DNA of 64,000 nt, from positions 219,612 through 283,611 of the forward strand of contig JANQOR010000034.1 in the NCBI GenBank assembly GCA_028285685.1, in the 5' to 3' direction. Below, piece by piece: positions 35,265-43,348 of the stretch (position 1 is its first letter; each line of letters starts with the position of its first letter). Under the pieces are notes generated by a model, which did not search any database, was not told the origin of the DNA, and was given only the letters and a program-made list of their open reading frames with translations. This stretch comes from Cyclobacteriaceae bacterium. GTDB taxonomy: Bacteria; Bacteroidota; Bacteroidia; Cytophagales; Cyclobacteriaceae. The translations under genes were made by a program, and so were the position numbers.

Positions 35265-36211
35265 AATGGGAGCTTAGTAAGATCTACATTACCTCCAGTG
35301 ATAATGACCCCGACATTCTTGCCTTCAAACACCTTACGATTTTTGAGAACACTTGCAAAGGCGACTGCTGATGATGGTTCGATGACAATCTTCAGCCGTT
35401 CCCAAATCAACTTCATTCCATCGATTATTTCCTGCTCCGTAACCGTGAAGGCCTCTTTCGCATGCTCCTGGAGTATTTTGAAGTTCTTTTCGCCAATGGT
35501 AGTCTTTAGTCCATCAGCAATCGTATTCGTGGTCGTATTTGGAATGATTTTACCAGCTTTTAGGGAATTGTACGTATCATCCACCTCTGTCGGCTCTCCC
35601 ACATAAACATCAAGGTTTGGTTCCATGTAATGAGCTGCAAGGCATGTTCCAGCGGCAAGTCCTCCACCACCAACCGGTGTGATGACGGCATCCAGATTGT
35701 CTACTTCTTCGAGTAACTCCTTGCAAGCGGTAGCTTGTCCTGATATAATGTTGTAATCGTCAAATGGGTGGACAAGCGTTGCGCCCGTTTCCTCTACAAC
35801 GTTCGCGCAAGTTTGAACTCGTGAGCTGTCGTTGGGTTCACACAGGACCACTTCAGCTCCATAGCTTTTCACTGCAGCTACTTTAACGCTTGACGAATTG
35901 GTTGGCATGATGATATGCGCCTTTGATCCAGCCAGTTTTGACGCAAGTGAAACTGCTTGGCCGTGATTACCTGATGAGTGACAAGCAAATCCGTTCTCTC
36001 GCTCCTCAGGGCGGTAACTGAAAATCGCATTTGCAGCCCCACGCATTTTAAAGGCTCCGACTTTTTGAAAATTTTCACATTTAAAATGAAGATTACAGCC
36101 TGCAATCTCATCAATGTTCTTAGATGTAATGACAGGTGTATGTATGATGTACTCAGAGATACGTTGGTGTGCTCGTTTTATGTCTGAGAAGGTTGGTAGG
36201 GTTGTTAGCAT
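35261..36211 (-). CDS. PLP-dependent threonine/serine dehydratase or serine racemase family protein
   Basis: This 316-residue fold type II PLP enzyme has the Schiff-base lysine in CENFQKVGAFKMRGA (about residue 57), the asparagine loop SSGNHGQAVS, and the phosphate-binding glycine loop PVGGGGLAAG. It is short and lacks the C-terminal ACT-like regulatory domain of biosynthetic IlvA, so it fits catabolic threonine dehydratase or serine racemase. It is the first gene of a two-gene unit with the lipid kinase. Confidence 0.92.
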   Translation of the reverse strand: MLTTLPTFSDIKRAHQRISEYIIHTPVITSKNIDEIAGCNLHFKCENFQKVGAFKMRGAANAIFSYRPEERENGFACHSSGNHGQAVSLASKLAGSKAHIIMPTNSSSVKVAAVKSYGAEVVLCEPNDSSRVQTCANVVEETGATLVHPFDDYNIISGQATACKELLEEVDNLDAVITPVGGGGLAAGTCLAAHYMEPNLDVYVGEPTEVDDTYNSLKAGKIIPNTTTNTIADGLKTTIGEKNFKILQEHAKEAFTVTEQEIIDGMKLIWERLKIVIEPSSAVAFASVLKNRKVFEGKNVGVIITGGNVDLTKLPF

Positions 36212-36299
36212 GGATTGCTTAATTGAACTATTTGCTAATCTACGAGATAGTTGAAAGAATCCCCCAAAGCCTCAGGGCGCAAAATAGAAAGTGTCGATC

Positions 36300-39059
36300 T
36301 TAGTGTGCTTCTAACCAATTCTCCCCAATGCCAATTCCAATCTCCATCGGAACATCTAGTGGTAGGGCATTTTTCATAAATTCCTCCGTTTTTGTCTTCA
36401 TCAGCTCCTCCTCAGATTTGTGGAGGTCAAAGACCAATTCATCATGCACCTGCATCAGCATCTTAGACTTAAGGCGTTCCTCCTTCATCCACTGGTGAAT
36501 ATTGATCATTGCAATCTTGATTATGTCCGCGGCGCTGCCTTGAATGGGCGCATTGATCGCATTACGTTCATCAAACCCTCGCATCGTGAAATTCCTGGAG
36601 TTGATATTTCGTAAATACCTTCGGCGTCCCAACACGGTTTCCACGTATTCGTCTTTTCTGGCCAGTTCGATGGTTTCATCCATGTATTTTTTCACATTAG
36701 GAAATTCCTTGAAGTACGAATCGATGATTTCTTGCGCCTCACCTCGGGGAATGTTTAGGTTCTGAGACAGACCAAAAGCCGAAATGCCATAGATGATCCC
36801 AAAGTTGACCTCCTTGGCCTTCCGTCTCATACCATCCTCAACATTATCGAGATCAACACCAAACACCTTTGCCGCAGTAGTTGCATGTATGTCCCTTCCT
36901 TCCTTAAATGCATTCATCATACTTTCATCTTTTGAGAATGCAGCCATGATTCGAAGCTCGATCTGTGAATAATCTGCTGACATGATGAGGTAGTTATTAT
37001 CTCTGGGAACAAATGCTTTTCTAATCTCCCGACCCTTTGCTGTTCGAATGGGAATGTTCTGCAGGTTTGGATTGTTTGAACTCAGTCTGCCAGTAGATGC
37101 GACGGTTTGTCGGTAGTCTGTATGAATTCGATTGTCGGTTGGGCTGATGAGTTTTGGTAAGGCATCCACATATGTAGATTTCAGCTTTTGATACTCTCTA
37201 AACTCCAGAATTTTAGCTGCTATTTCATGGTCGGCAGCTAGCTTCGATAGAATTTCCTCGCCGGTAGCATACTGTCCTGTCTTGGTTTTCTTGGGGTTCT
37301 CTACAAGCTTCAGTTTTTCAAAAAGAATTTCCCCTAACTGCTTCGGGGAACCGATATTAAATTCAACTCCTGCTATTTCAAATATCTTATCCTGTGCCTT
37401 CCTGCTCTCTTCATCCAATTCCTTTGACATTACCTCTAGCGAATCGGTATCAATTTTAACTCCTTCATATTCCATGTCGGCTAAAACAAAAGATAGCGGC
37501 TCCTCCACTTCGTGAAGCAACCTTTCCAGTTCTCGTTCTGCTACCTCTTTTTCCAGAAGTTCTTTCAGTTGGAGTGTGATATCAGCGTCCTCACAGGCAT
37601 AATCGGAAACTTTTTCCAGCTCAACCTGATCGATCGTTTTTTGATTTCGCCCTTTCGGACCAACCAGACTCTCGAAGGAGATCGTTTTGTAATTCAGGTA
37701 TTTCTCCGCCAGCCAATCCATACTGTTATTTGAATCTGGATCGAAGAGGAAATGTGCTAGCATTGTGTCAAATATTGGACCGGCAAGCATTATGTCATAA
37801 TTCTTCAGCACCTGCATATCATACTTAAGATTCTGACCAATCTTGGTGATAGACTTATCTTCCAAAACTGCTTTAAAATGTCGCACCACTTCTCCAGTAT
37901 TTTCGCCACATGGCACATACCAAGCTTCCCCTTTGGTGATAGCAAATGCGATCCCAACCAGGGATACATCCCGTGTTTCCAAACCGGTCGTTTCGGTATC
38001 AATGCAGAAGGCCGTCTGTGCTTTAAGTTTATCAACCAGATCTGTGATTTGGTCAATTCCGTGAACCAGGTGATAGTTGTGTTCAGTAGTATTTATTGAT
38101 TCTTTGGAATCTGTCAAGGCCTCCGAAGCACCTCCCGAATCAAACAATCCCAGTTGTTGGGCTCCGCCACTCTTTATCTCATTTTCCTCCTGGAAGACCC
38201 TTCGAGCAATGGTTTTAAACTCTAATTCATCAAAAATGGGTTTTAGAACATCGGGATTAGGCTCGCCATAAACAAGTGCTTCCTCGTCAAATTCAATCGG
38301 TGCATCAGTTTTGATCGTTGCGAGTTCCTTAGATAAAATGCCTAGTTCCCCATTCTCTTCAATCTTCTTCTTCAGGGCTCCGGTTAATTGATCAACATTT
38401 TTTACCACATTTTCCACCGAACCAAACTCCTTCAACAATTTCGATGCGGTCTTGTCCCCGATACCGGCTACACCAGGGATGTTATCCACGGAATCTCCTT
38501 TCAGACCTAGCACATCACGTACCTGGTCAACCTTGTCTATGTCAAATTTTTCAAGCACCTCAGGAATGCCCATAATATCCGTACCATTACCCATCCTCCG
38601 GGGTTTGTACAAGGAGATGTGTTCGTCGACCAGCTGTGCAAAATCTTTGTCAGGTGTCATCATGAAAACCTTGAAGCCCTTGGTCCCCGCTTGCTTGGCT
38701 ACTGTCCCAATCAAATCGTCAGCTTCGAATCCATCCTTCACTAGAATGGGGATATTGAAGCCTTCCACAATTTTCTTACAAAAGGGAATCGCAACTTTGA
38801 TTTCCTCAGGCATGGATTGTCGTGTCGCCTTATATTCCTTAAAGTCTTGGTGTCGGAATGTTGGAGCCTCAGTGTCAAACGCAACGCCAATGTGAGACGG
38901 TTTTTCCTTCGTGATGATTTCCAGCAGCGAGTTGGTAAATCCTAGAACCGCACCTGTATTGATTCCATTCGTAGTTACAATTGGGTTTTGACTCAAGGCG
39001 AAGTGAGCACGGTAAATAAGTGCATAGGCATCGAGTAAAAAAAGGGTGTTTTCTTTCAT
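36300..39059 (-). CDS. polA: DNA polymerase I
   Basis: This 919-residue protein has all three activities. The 5'-3' nuclease (about residues 1-290) begins LLDAYALIYRAHFAL and has the HhH region GVAGIGDKTASKLL. The 3'-5' exonuclease keeps its acidic residues (FCIDTETTGL, IGQNLKYDM, YACEDADITLQL), so proofreading is predicted intact. Polymerase motifs are MSADYSQIELRI (A), RRKAKEVNFGIIYG (B) and QVHDELVFD (C). It fills gaps in repair and removes RNA primers. The start codon lies 2 bp after the toxin gene of an upstream toxin-antitoxin pair. Confidence 0.97.
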   Translation of the reverse strand: MKENTLFLLDAYALIYRAHFALSQNPIVTTNGINTGAVLGFTNSLLEIITKEKPSHIGVAFDTEAPTFRHQDFKEYKATRQSMPEEIKVAIPFCKKIVEGFNIPILVKDGFEADDLIGTVAKQAGTKGFKVFMMTPDKDFAQLVDEHISLYKPRRMGNGTDIMGIPEVLEKFDIDKVDQVRDVLGLKGDSVDNIPGVAGIGDKTASKLLKEFGSVENVVKNVDQLTGALKKKIEENGELGILSKELATIKTDAPIEFDEEALVYGEPNPDVLKPIFDELEFKTIARRVFQEENEIKSGGAQQLGLFDSGGASEALTDSKESINTTEHNYHLVHGIDQITDLVDKLKAQTAFCIDTETTGLETRDVSLVGIAFAITKGEAWYVPCGENTGEVVRHFKAVLEDKSITKIGQNLKYDMQVLKNYDIMLAGPIFDTMLAHFLFDPDSNNSMDWLAEKYLNYKTISFESLVGPKGRNQKTIDQVELEKVSDYACEDADITLQLKELLEKEVAERELERLLHEVEEPLSFVLADMEYEGVKIDTDSLEVMSKELDEESRKAQDKIFEIAGVEFNIGSPKQLGEILFEKLKLVENPKKTKTGQYATGEEILSKLAADHEIAAKILEFREYQKLKSTYVDALPKLISPTDNRIHTDYRQTVASTGRLSSNNPNLQNIPIRTAKGREIRKAFVPRDNNYLIMSADYSQIELRIMAAFSKDESMMNAFKEGRDIHATTAAKVFGVDLDNVEDGMRRKAKEVNFGIIYGISAFGLSQNLNIPRGEAQEIIDSYFKEFPNVKKYMDETIELARKDEYVETVLGRRRYLRNINSRNFTMRGFDERNAINAPIQGSAADIIKIAMINIHQWMKEERLKSKMLMQVHDELVFDLHKSEEELMKTKTEEFMKNALPLDVPMEIGIGIGENWLEAH

Positions 39060-39061
39060 GG

Positions 39062-39349
39062 TTAAAATCTCAAAATTCTGGATGAATGGTGGATCGTAAT
39101 AATATCAACTTCTTCCAAGGTAATCAAGCGGTGAACAATTCGATAATTGCCCAAAATCAGCTCGCGCAGTTCTTCTTTTTCGAATTCTGGAACGATTCTA
39201 CCAGATTCTGGAAAATCCTCTAGTTGTTTGACCCTTGCTCTTAGCCGTGCAATTTGAACTTTTGAAAATTTTGGTGAGCCTTTTGCGATGAACTCAGCAA
39301 TCGACACCAGATCGTTCCTGGCTTGAAGAGTCCAGTTTATCTTAGCCAT
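39062..39349 (-). CDS. RelE/ParE family toxin
   Basis: This 95-residue protein has the ParE-type pattern INWTLQARNDLVSIAEFIAKGSPKFS, RARVKQLEDFPESGRIVPEFE and the C-terminal LILGNYRIVHRLITLEEVDIITIHHSSRIL. Family members inhibit gyrase or cleave mRNA at the ribosome; ParE-like proteins more often target gyrase. The start overlaps the antitoxin gene by 13 bp, and the stop is 2 bp before polA, so read-through into polA is expected. Confidence 0.88.
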   Translation of the reverse strand: MAKINWTLQARNDLVSIAEFIAKGSPKFSKVQIARLRARVKQLEDFPESGRIVPEFEKEELRELILGNYRIVHRLITLEEVDIITIHHSSRILRF

Positions 39350-39519
39350 TCAGGAAGGTGCTTCTCCAAATCTTGATCCTGAATTACTTCTCGTTTTTCA
39401 GATTGTTCTAAGCCCGTTTCAATCTTTTGAATTAGCATCAGTTCATCAAGAACATCGTCCATTGAAAAGTTCTGAGGCAGCTTATTTATTGCTTCGATGA
39501 TTTTTTCCTTCGTGAGCAT
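39337..39519 (-). CDS. Antitoxin of ParDE-type module
   Basis: This 60-residue protein starts MLTKEKIIEAINKLPQNFSM at 39519; a longer frame to 39582 adds a hydrophobic stretch overlapping the terminator and promoter and is less likely. It has a short helical N-terminus and an acidic, probably disordered tail (EKREVIQDQDLEKHLPEWL) suited to wrapping a toxin. The promoter-like box TATCTTTG lies 3 nt before the ATG. It is the first gene of the toxin pair, as usual. Confidence 0.8.
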   Translation of the reverse strand: MLTKEKIIEAINKLPQNFSMDDVLDELMLIQKIETGLEQSEKREVIQDQDLEKHLPEWLR

Positions 39520-39522
39520 AAC

Positions 39523-39530
39523 CAAAGATA
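39523..39530 (-). promoter_or_regulatory. Promoter -7 box for the toxin-antitoxin module
   Basis: TATCTTTG on the minus strand matches TAnnTTTG exactly and ends 3 nt before the antitoxin ATG. If used, the transcript would be leaderless or nearly so. No TTTG -33 box was seen. Confidence 0.45.
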
Positions 39531-39565
39531 CTACCTTGAAAACCAGATTTCTTAATACGCTCAAA

Positions 39566-39590
39566 TAAAAAAAGCAGCCCAAAGGGCTGC
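39566..39590 (-). terminator. Rho-independent terminator after the YHS-domain gene
   Basis: GCAGCCC/GGGCTGC with a 3-nt loop is followed on the minus strand by a run of seven T. It insulates the toxin-antitoxin/polA unit from upstream transcription. Confidence 0.88.
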
Positions 39591-39617
39591 CCTTGAAAAG
39601 AAAACACTAACGATTAA

Positions 39618-40061
39618 TCATTTGTCCTTTAGAGAAGACCAATTTTTCTCGGCATTTTGCTTCATCCCTTTTTGATCCGCCATCCAAAGCTCCTTTGCAT
39701 CTACTTCCAGATCATTAAGGAAAACATATAGTTTGCCATTATCCACCAAGAATTTGTTTGGATCCGTTCTGAATTTAGCTCCAACCGCTACCCCTGTAGC
39801 GCACCAACCTCCAAACTGTGGAAGATACTTCTTGGGGCTTTTGTCAAACGTTGCTTTTTGTTCTGCAGACGTGAAGTAGTACTTCAGTCCGTCATATTCC
39901 GATTTGAACTCCTTTCGTCCTCTTTGAGCAAGGTCTAGATCGACATAGGAAACAGGGCTATACCCGCCTAAAGCTATCTTGGTAGCATCGGTGTTATATG
40001 TTTGTGCACTCACTGATAGAGAGGCTACCAATAGGATGTTAAGAACTACTAGCTTATTCAT
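39618..40061 (-). CDS. Secreted YHS domain-containing protein
   Basis: Start taken at ATG 40061, giving a signal peptide MNKLVVLNILLVASLSVSAQ; a start 27 nt upstream would overlap the previous gene. The mature part matches the exported YHS family: LGGYSPVSYVD, YDGLKYYFTSAEQKATFDKSPKKYLPQFGGWCATG, GKLYVFLND and a terminal KNWSSL. YHS domains are small and cysteine-bearing and may bind metal. It is 4 bp downstream of the SnoaL-like gene and ends at a strong terminator. Confidence 0.88.
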   Translation of the reverse strand: MNKLVVLNILLVASLSVSAQTYNTDATKIALGGYSPVSYVDLDLAQRGRKEFKSEYDGLKYYFTSAEQKATFDKSPKKYLPQFGGWCATGVAVGAKFRTDPNKFLVDNGKLYVFLNDLEVDAKELWMADQKGMKQNAEKNWSSLKDK

Positions 40062-40065
40062 CGTC

Positions 40066-40404
40066 TTAGTTTTGAAAATATTGCTCATTTACAACCTTCC
40101 CATCTTCCCATACTCTTCGGATCACCTCGTGCCATTTGACTTCACTACCATCCTTCATATCGAAGTTGAACTGGAATTCAGACATTGAAACATTATCCTG
40201 GGCCGCAGAGTTAAGGAGCGTTATTGCTTTGACCCTTGCAATATTTCCTACAAATCCTGTGAGCTTTTCCAACGCTTCTATTTTGCTTGCCGTGGTAGTC
40301 CCATCCACATCTTTGGTTTGTGCATTTTCAGCAAAAAATCTGTCGACTGCTTGCGGTATTTCCCCCTTGAGTACCATACCGTCCATTTCGTTTACATAAT
40401 CCAT
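40066..40404 (-). CDS. SnoaL/NTF2-like small protein
   Basis: A 112-residue protein with no signal peptide. It has the cone-fold pattern VDRFFAENAQTKDVDG, SKIEALEKLTGFV and a C-terminal HEVIRRVWEDGKVVNEQYF. Likely a small ligand-binding or cyclase-like domain; the substrate is unknown. It lies between the AraC-type regulator (51 bp upstream) and the YHS gene (4 bp downstream) on the same strand, so the AraC protein may control both. Confidence 0.75.
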   Translation of the reverse strand: MDYVNEMDGMVLKGEIPQAVDRFFAENAQTKDVDGTTTASKIEALEKLTGFVGNIARVKAITLLNSAAQDNVSMSEFQFNFDMKDGSEVKWHEVIRRVWEDGKVVNEQYFQN

Positions 40405-40455
40405 AATTCATTTTGTTTATGGAGGCAAAAGTGGTTGGGCGTGGGAGTCTGGCGT

Positions 40456-41424
40456 TTATAAAAATTTCGCCGTTTGTGGTACTTTTTGCTTGGACAGAAA
40501 ATGTTTCTTGGAGAAAGCGGAGAAATGACTGACCTCCTTGAAACCAAGCCGATGCGCAATATCGGAAACGCCATAGCCTGCGTTTTTTAGCTTGGTCGTT
40601 TCCTTGTGAAGTCTGTTGCGAATAAGTCCTTTCACAGAGAGATTGTATTCCTTTTTTACCTTCTCAGCCAGGTTCTTTGCTGTCATGTTTAGCTGCTCAG
40701 CATAAAATGAAATCAAATGATGTGAGCAGTGATGCTGGTCAATTAGCTCCTTCAGCTGATCCAGCAATACATATTTGGAAGGACGATCTTCATTATGATT
40801 CAGGAAGTCACCTGGTGTTTGCTCGGTAATTCTTTTGAAAAACCGGCCAAAGTAAGCAGGATCTTTGAAGCGAAGTTCATAAGCAACTTCCTGGATGGAT
40901 TTGCCTGCAAAAAAAAGAAGGTACTTCGCCTGAACAATCAACTTGTACGTCTTCCATTGGTGCACGGATTGATTCATGCGTTTGCGAGAGATTTGACTAA
41001 GCTGACGATATTTGGGGAGTACCTCGCTGACTGGAAGTGCTGGATCCAGATTTTGCTCAAGGAAGTCATTGGTATCAAAAAGTAGGTCAAGCTCCTGCTC
41101 CGTTGCGTTGAACGGATTCATGGATCGCCAACTGTTTAAAGATCTTTCAAGATCCGGTACAAATACGTTTTTCTCATCAAGAAGAACATGGCCAATTCCA
41201 GTCAAATGGGAGAATAGATATCTATATTTCGAGAGATCTACCTGCTCATTAAGTGGAAATAGTTCGAGATCACCGTCCAGCAATTTGAAGTATTGTCCCT
41301 TCTTGAGAAAAAGAGCCGTTGGTTGCTCAAACGTTCGAACAACGAAATCCAATTCGACAATGCTGCGATCGTTTAAAAAGACAATCGTAGGGCTATCGCA
41401 TTGATGAATGTTTCCAAGTTGCAT
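40456..41424 (-). CDS. AraC-type transcriptional regulator with two HTH regions
   Basis: This 322-residue protein starts with a cupin-like or hormone-sensor-like N-terminal part (about residues 1-125, IVELDFVVRTFEQPTALFL). An AraC-type HTH half follows (about 165-210, IQEVAYELRFKDPAYFGRFF ... TPGDFL). A second, more complete AraC domain then occupies about 220-322 (LNMTAKNLAEKVKKEY ... VSDIAHRLGFKEVSHFSAFS). Two AraC recognition regions in one chain are unusual. The most likely target is the downstream SnoaL/YHS gene pair. Confidence 0.85.
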   Translation of the reverse strand: MQLGNIHQCDSPTIVFLNDRSIVELDFVVRTFEQPTALFLKKGQYFKLLDGDLELFPLNEQVDLSKYRYLFSHLTGIGHVLLDEKNVFVPDLERSLNSWRSMNPFNATEQELDLLFDTNDFLEQNLDPALPVSEVLPKYRQLSQISRKRMNQSVHQWKTYKLIVQAKYLLFFAGKSIQEVAYELRFKDPAYFGRFFKRITEQTPGDFLNHNEDRPSKYVLLDQLKELIDQHHCSHHLISFYAEQLNMTAKNLAEKVKKEYNLSVKGLIRNRLHKETTKLKNAGYGVSDIAHRLGFKEVSHFSAFSKKHFLSKQKVPQTAKFL

Positions 41425-41503
41425 GACCTATTGACCAGGGACAAATTAACAGATATTTCAACTTTGAAATTGTCAGTTCGGCGCTAGTCCATGTACTTCT
41501 AGC

Positions 41504-42169
41504 TCATTGCTTGACCGCTCTTACCATCTCCTTCTTACCCATGGCTCCCTGCAACGTCTCCACCACAAACCCAACCTCCGACAAATTTCTCTTGAATTGG
41601 CCTTGAGCACAGTAGGAGGTAAGTATTCCACTCGGGGCTAAAAGTTCAAAGCACCTTCTTAAGTTCTCAATCGACCAAACCTCGGATTGCTTGCTGGGGG
41701 CAAACGCGTCGAAATAGATGAGATGGTAAAGTTTTGAGGTGTTAAAGTACTCAAGTTTTGTTGTTGTCTTCTGCAATCTAAAGTAGGATGAAATTGCACA
41801 CTCTTCTCCCCAATCGCTTTCATGGATCTTCTGAAAGAGTTCTTTTTCCTCCGGTGACTGATGGTAGTTTAGGGCTTGATATATTTCCTTACTTACCGGA
41901 AAGGGTTCGAGGGACGCAAATGAGATGTTGGTTTTCTGGTCCTCGGCTAACTTTGCGGTTAGAAAGGCATTTAAACCGGTCCCCAACCCAACCTCCAGAA
42001 TACTCACCTGGGGAACTTCTTTTTCTCTCAAAAAAAATTCTAAACCTTCTCTAATAAAGACATGTAAAGACTCACCTAATGCTCCCTTCGTAGAATGGTA
42101 CGTTTCGTTGAGCTCATCATCATACAAACTGTGGGAGCCGTCTTCGGTTGTAATAATCTTAAGCGCCAT
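41504..42169 (-). CDS. mnmD: tRNA (mnm5s2U34)-methyltransferase, MnmD-type
   Basis: This 221-residue protein corresponds to the methyltransferase half of E. coli MnmC without the FAD oxidase half. Landmarks are TEDGSHSLYDDELNETYHS, the SAM loop LEVGLGTGLNAFLT, IYFDAFAPSKQSEVW and a C-terminal GKKEMVRA. It methylates nm5U34 to mnm5U34 in tRNA wobble positions. The start overlaps the ispF stop by 11 bp, placing it last in a marR-ispF-mnmD unit. Confidence 0.92.
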   Translation of the reverse strand: MALKIITTEDGSHSLYDDELNETYHSTKGALGESLHVFIREGLEFFLREKEVPQVSILEVGLGTGLNAFLTAKLAEDQKTNISFASLEPFPVSKEIYQALNYHQSPEEKELFQKIHESDWGEECAISSYFRLQKTTTKLEYFNTSKLYHLIYFDAFAPSKQSEVWSIENLRRCFELLAPSGILTSYCAQGQFKRNLSEVGFVVETLQGAMGKKEMVRAVKQ

Positions 42170-42644
42170 AGATGAGGACTACTGCATGTGCGGCTACTCC
42201 CTCCTCTTTGCCCACAAACCCTAGCTTCTCTGTGGTTGTCGCTTTGATCGAAATATCCTCTTCGGGAACATCCAATACTCCTGAAAGACACTTTTTCATT
42301 TCCGGAATGTAGGGGTTGACCTTAGGTTGCTGCAAGCAAACCGTACTGTCGATATTTCCAACTTTAAATCCCTTTTCTCCGATGATATCCACCACTTCTT
42401 TTAGCAAAATCTTACTGTCAATATCCTTGTACTCTGGGTCCTTATCTGAAAAGTGAAATCCAATGTCACGCATATTAGCCGCTCCCAGAAGCGCATCACA
42501 AATCACATGAATCAGCACATCAGCATCCGAATGGCCAACGGCCCCATGAGAATGAGGTATCTTAATGCCTCCCAGCCAAAAATCAACTCCTTCAGCTAGC
42601 GCATGAACATCGTAACCATATCCGACTCTGATGTTTGGTTTCAT
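42159..42644 (-). CDS. ispF: 2-C-methyl-D-erythritol 2,4-cyclodiphosphate synthase
   Basis: This 161-residue enzyme of the MEP isoprenoid pathway converts CDP-ME 2-phosphate to MEcPP. Signatures are RVGYGYDVHAL (zinc ligands Asp/His), SHSGAVGHSDADVLIHVICDALLGA, GDIGFHFSDKDPEYK-like DIGFHFSDKD, and the C-terminal IKATTTEKLGFVGKEEG. Length is standard. It overlaps marR by 4 bp (ATGA) and mnmD by 11 bp, so translation of the three is coupled and its expression may follow the MarR promoter. Confidence 0.97.
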   Translation of the reverse strand: MKPNIRVGYGYDVHALAEGVDFWLGGIKIPHSHGAVGHSDADVLIHVICDALLGAANMRDIGFHFSDKDPEYKDIDSKILLKEVVDIIGEKGFKVGNIDSTVCLQQPKVNPYIPEMKKCLSGVLDVPEEDISIKATTTEKLGFVGKEEGVAAHAVVLIYGA

Positions 42645-43249
42645 AACTCTTTCTTGATAAAATCACCGCAATCTAGCCTGATCTCATGATCCTTCAAACC
42701 TGCATCAATAAAATGACAATAGTGCCCCTTTTGCTTTTTCTCATAAAACTTGCAACCAAAACACGTCCTCTGAACTGAAATTATCTCGTTCTTGTGCAAC
42801 TGGAAGATCAAATTGGTAAGGGTTTTATATAGGCTCTCTTTTTCAGACTTCTTAAATCCATCCATAGACCTTTCAAGTGGCGTTGTAAATCCCTGTATCT
42901 GCTTGATCATTCGTCTTCCGGATTTTGATAGATCGACCGCATAACTTCGGCCATCTCCAGGACCAGAGACTTTCTTTATGAGATCCTTCGCCACAAGCAC
43001 TTTCACAGCATCACTTATTGTCGGTTTGGTCATATTGAACTCTCTGGCGAGATGACTGACTGTACATAGTTCAGCTTCATGGGAATTGACGAAAATCAAA
43101 AGTTGTATTTGAATGGGACTTAGACCCAATTCCTTTGCATGCTCCCAGAGCAATACCCGGAAAACTTCGGCAATTCGCTCCAATCCAACAATTAATCTGC
43201 TATTCAGATCAATTTTTTGGACCTCAGTATCGAATGGATTATCAGCCAT
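42641..43249 (-). CDS. MarR family regulator with C-terminal four-cysteine cluster
   Basis: A 202-residue protein. Residues 1-150 are a MarR winged helix (LSPIQIQLLIFVNSHEAE, HLAREFNMTKPTISDAVKVL, wing GDGRSYAVDLSKSGRRM). The last 45 residues add C163-x2-C166-x11-C178-x15-C194 (TCFGCKFYEKK ... HYCHF ... RLDCGDF), a plausible Zn or Fe-S site and possible redox sensor. From memory, similar tails occur on MarR proteins of other phyla, but I know no described function. A 21-bp palindrome overlaps its promoter and also precedes the next two upstream genes. It is the first gene of an overlapping unit with ispF and mnmD. Confidence 0.9.
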   Translation of the reverse strand: MADNPFDTEVQKIDLNSRLIVGLERIAEVFRVLLWEHAKELGLSPIQIQLLIFVNSHEAELCTVSHLAREFNMTKPTISDAVKVLVAKDLIKKVSGPGDGRSYAVDLSKSGRRMIKQIQGFTTPLERSMDGFKKSEKESLYKTLTNLIFQLHKNEIISVQRTCFGCKFYEKKQKGHYCHFIDAGLKDHEIRLDCGDFIKKEL

Positions 43250-43254
43250 TGGAC

Positions 43255-43275
43255 TAAGTTAGTCATCCTAACTAA
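43255..43275 (-). promoter_or_regulatory. Candidate MarR operator 1 (upstream of marR)
   Basis: A 21-bp imperfect palindrome. One half-site is exact (TTAGTTAGGA on the minus strand); the other keeps 6 of 10 positions. It ends 5 bp before the marR start codon and overlaps a -7-like TAACTTAG. It shares its exact half-site with the sites at 44084 and 44385, implying autoregulation. Confidence 0.6.
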
Positions 43276-43287
43276 AAGAGCTAAATG

Positions 43288-43343
43288 AAAAAGGAGATCA
43301 TAGTTACGGATCAGCAAATTGCCGACCATACTATGATCTCCTT
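43288..43343 (-). terminator. Rho-independent terminator after the secreted unknown gene
   Basis: Perfect 14-bp arms (AAGGAGATCATAGT and ACTATGATCTCCTT) enclose a 25-nt loop, with a short T-run on the minus-strand 3' side. It lies 6 bp after the stop of the 43349-44077 gene and separates it from marR. Confidence 0.75.
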
Positions 43344-43348
43344 GAGAA

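Noticed and set aside
39520-39582. 21-residue N-terminal extension of the antitoxin
   Set aside because: It runs through the terminator and the -7 box, and the shorter 60-residue form matches a normal small antitoxin.
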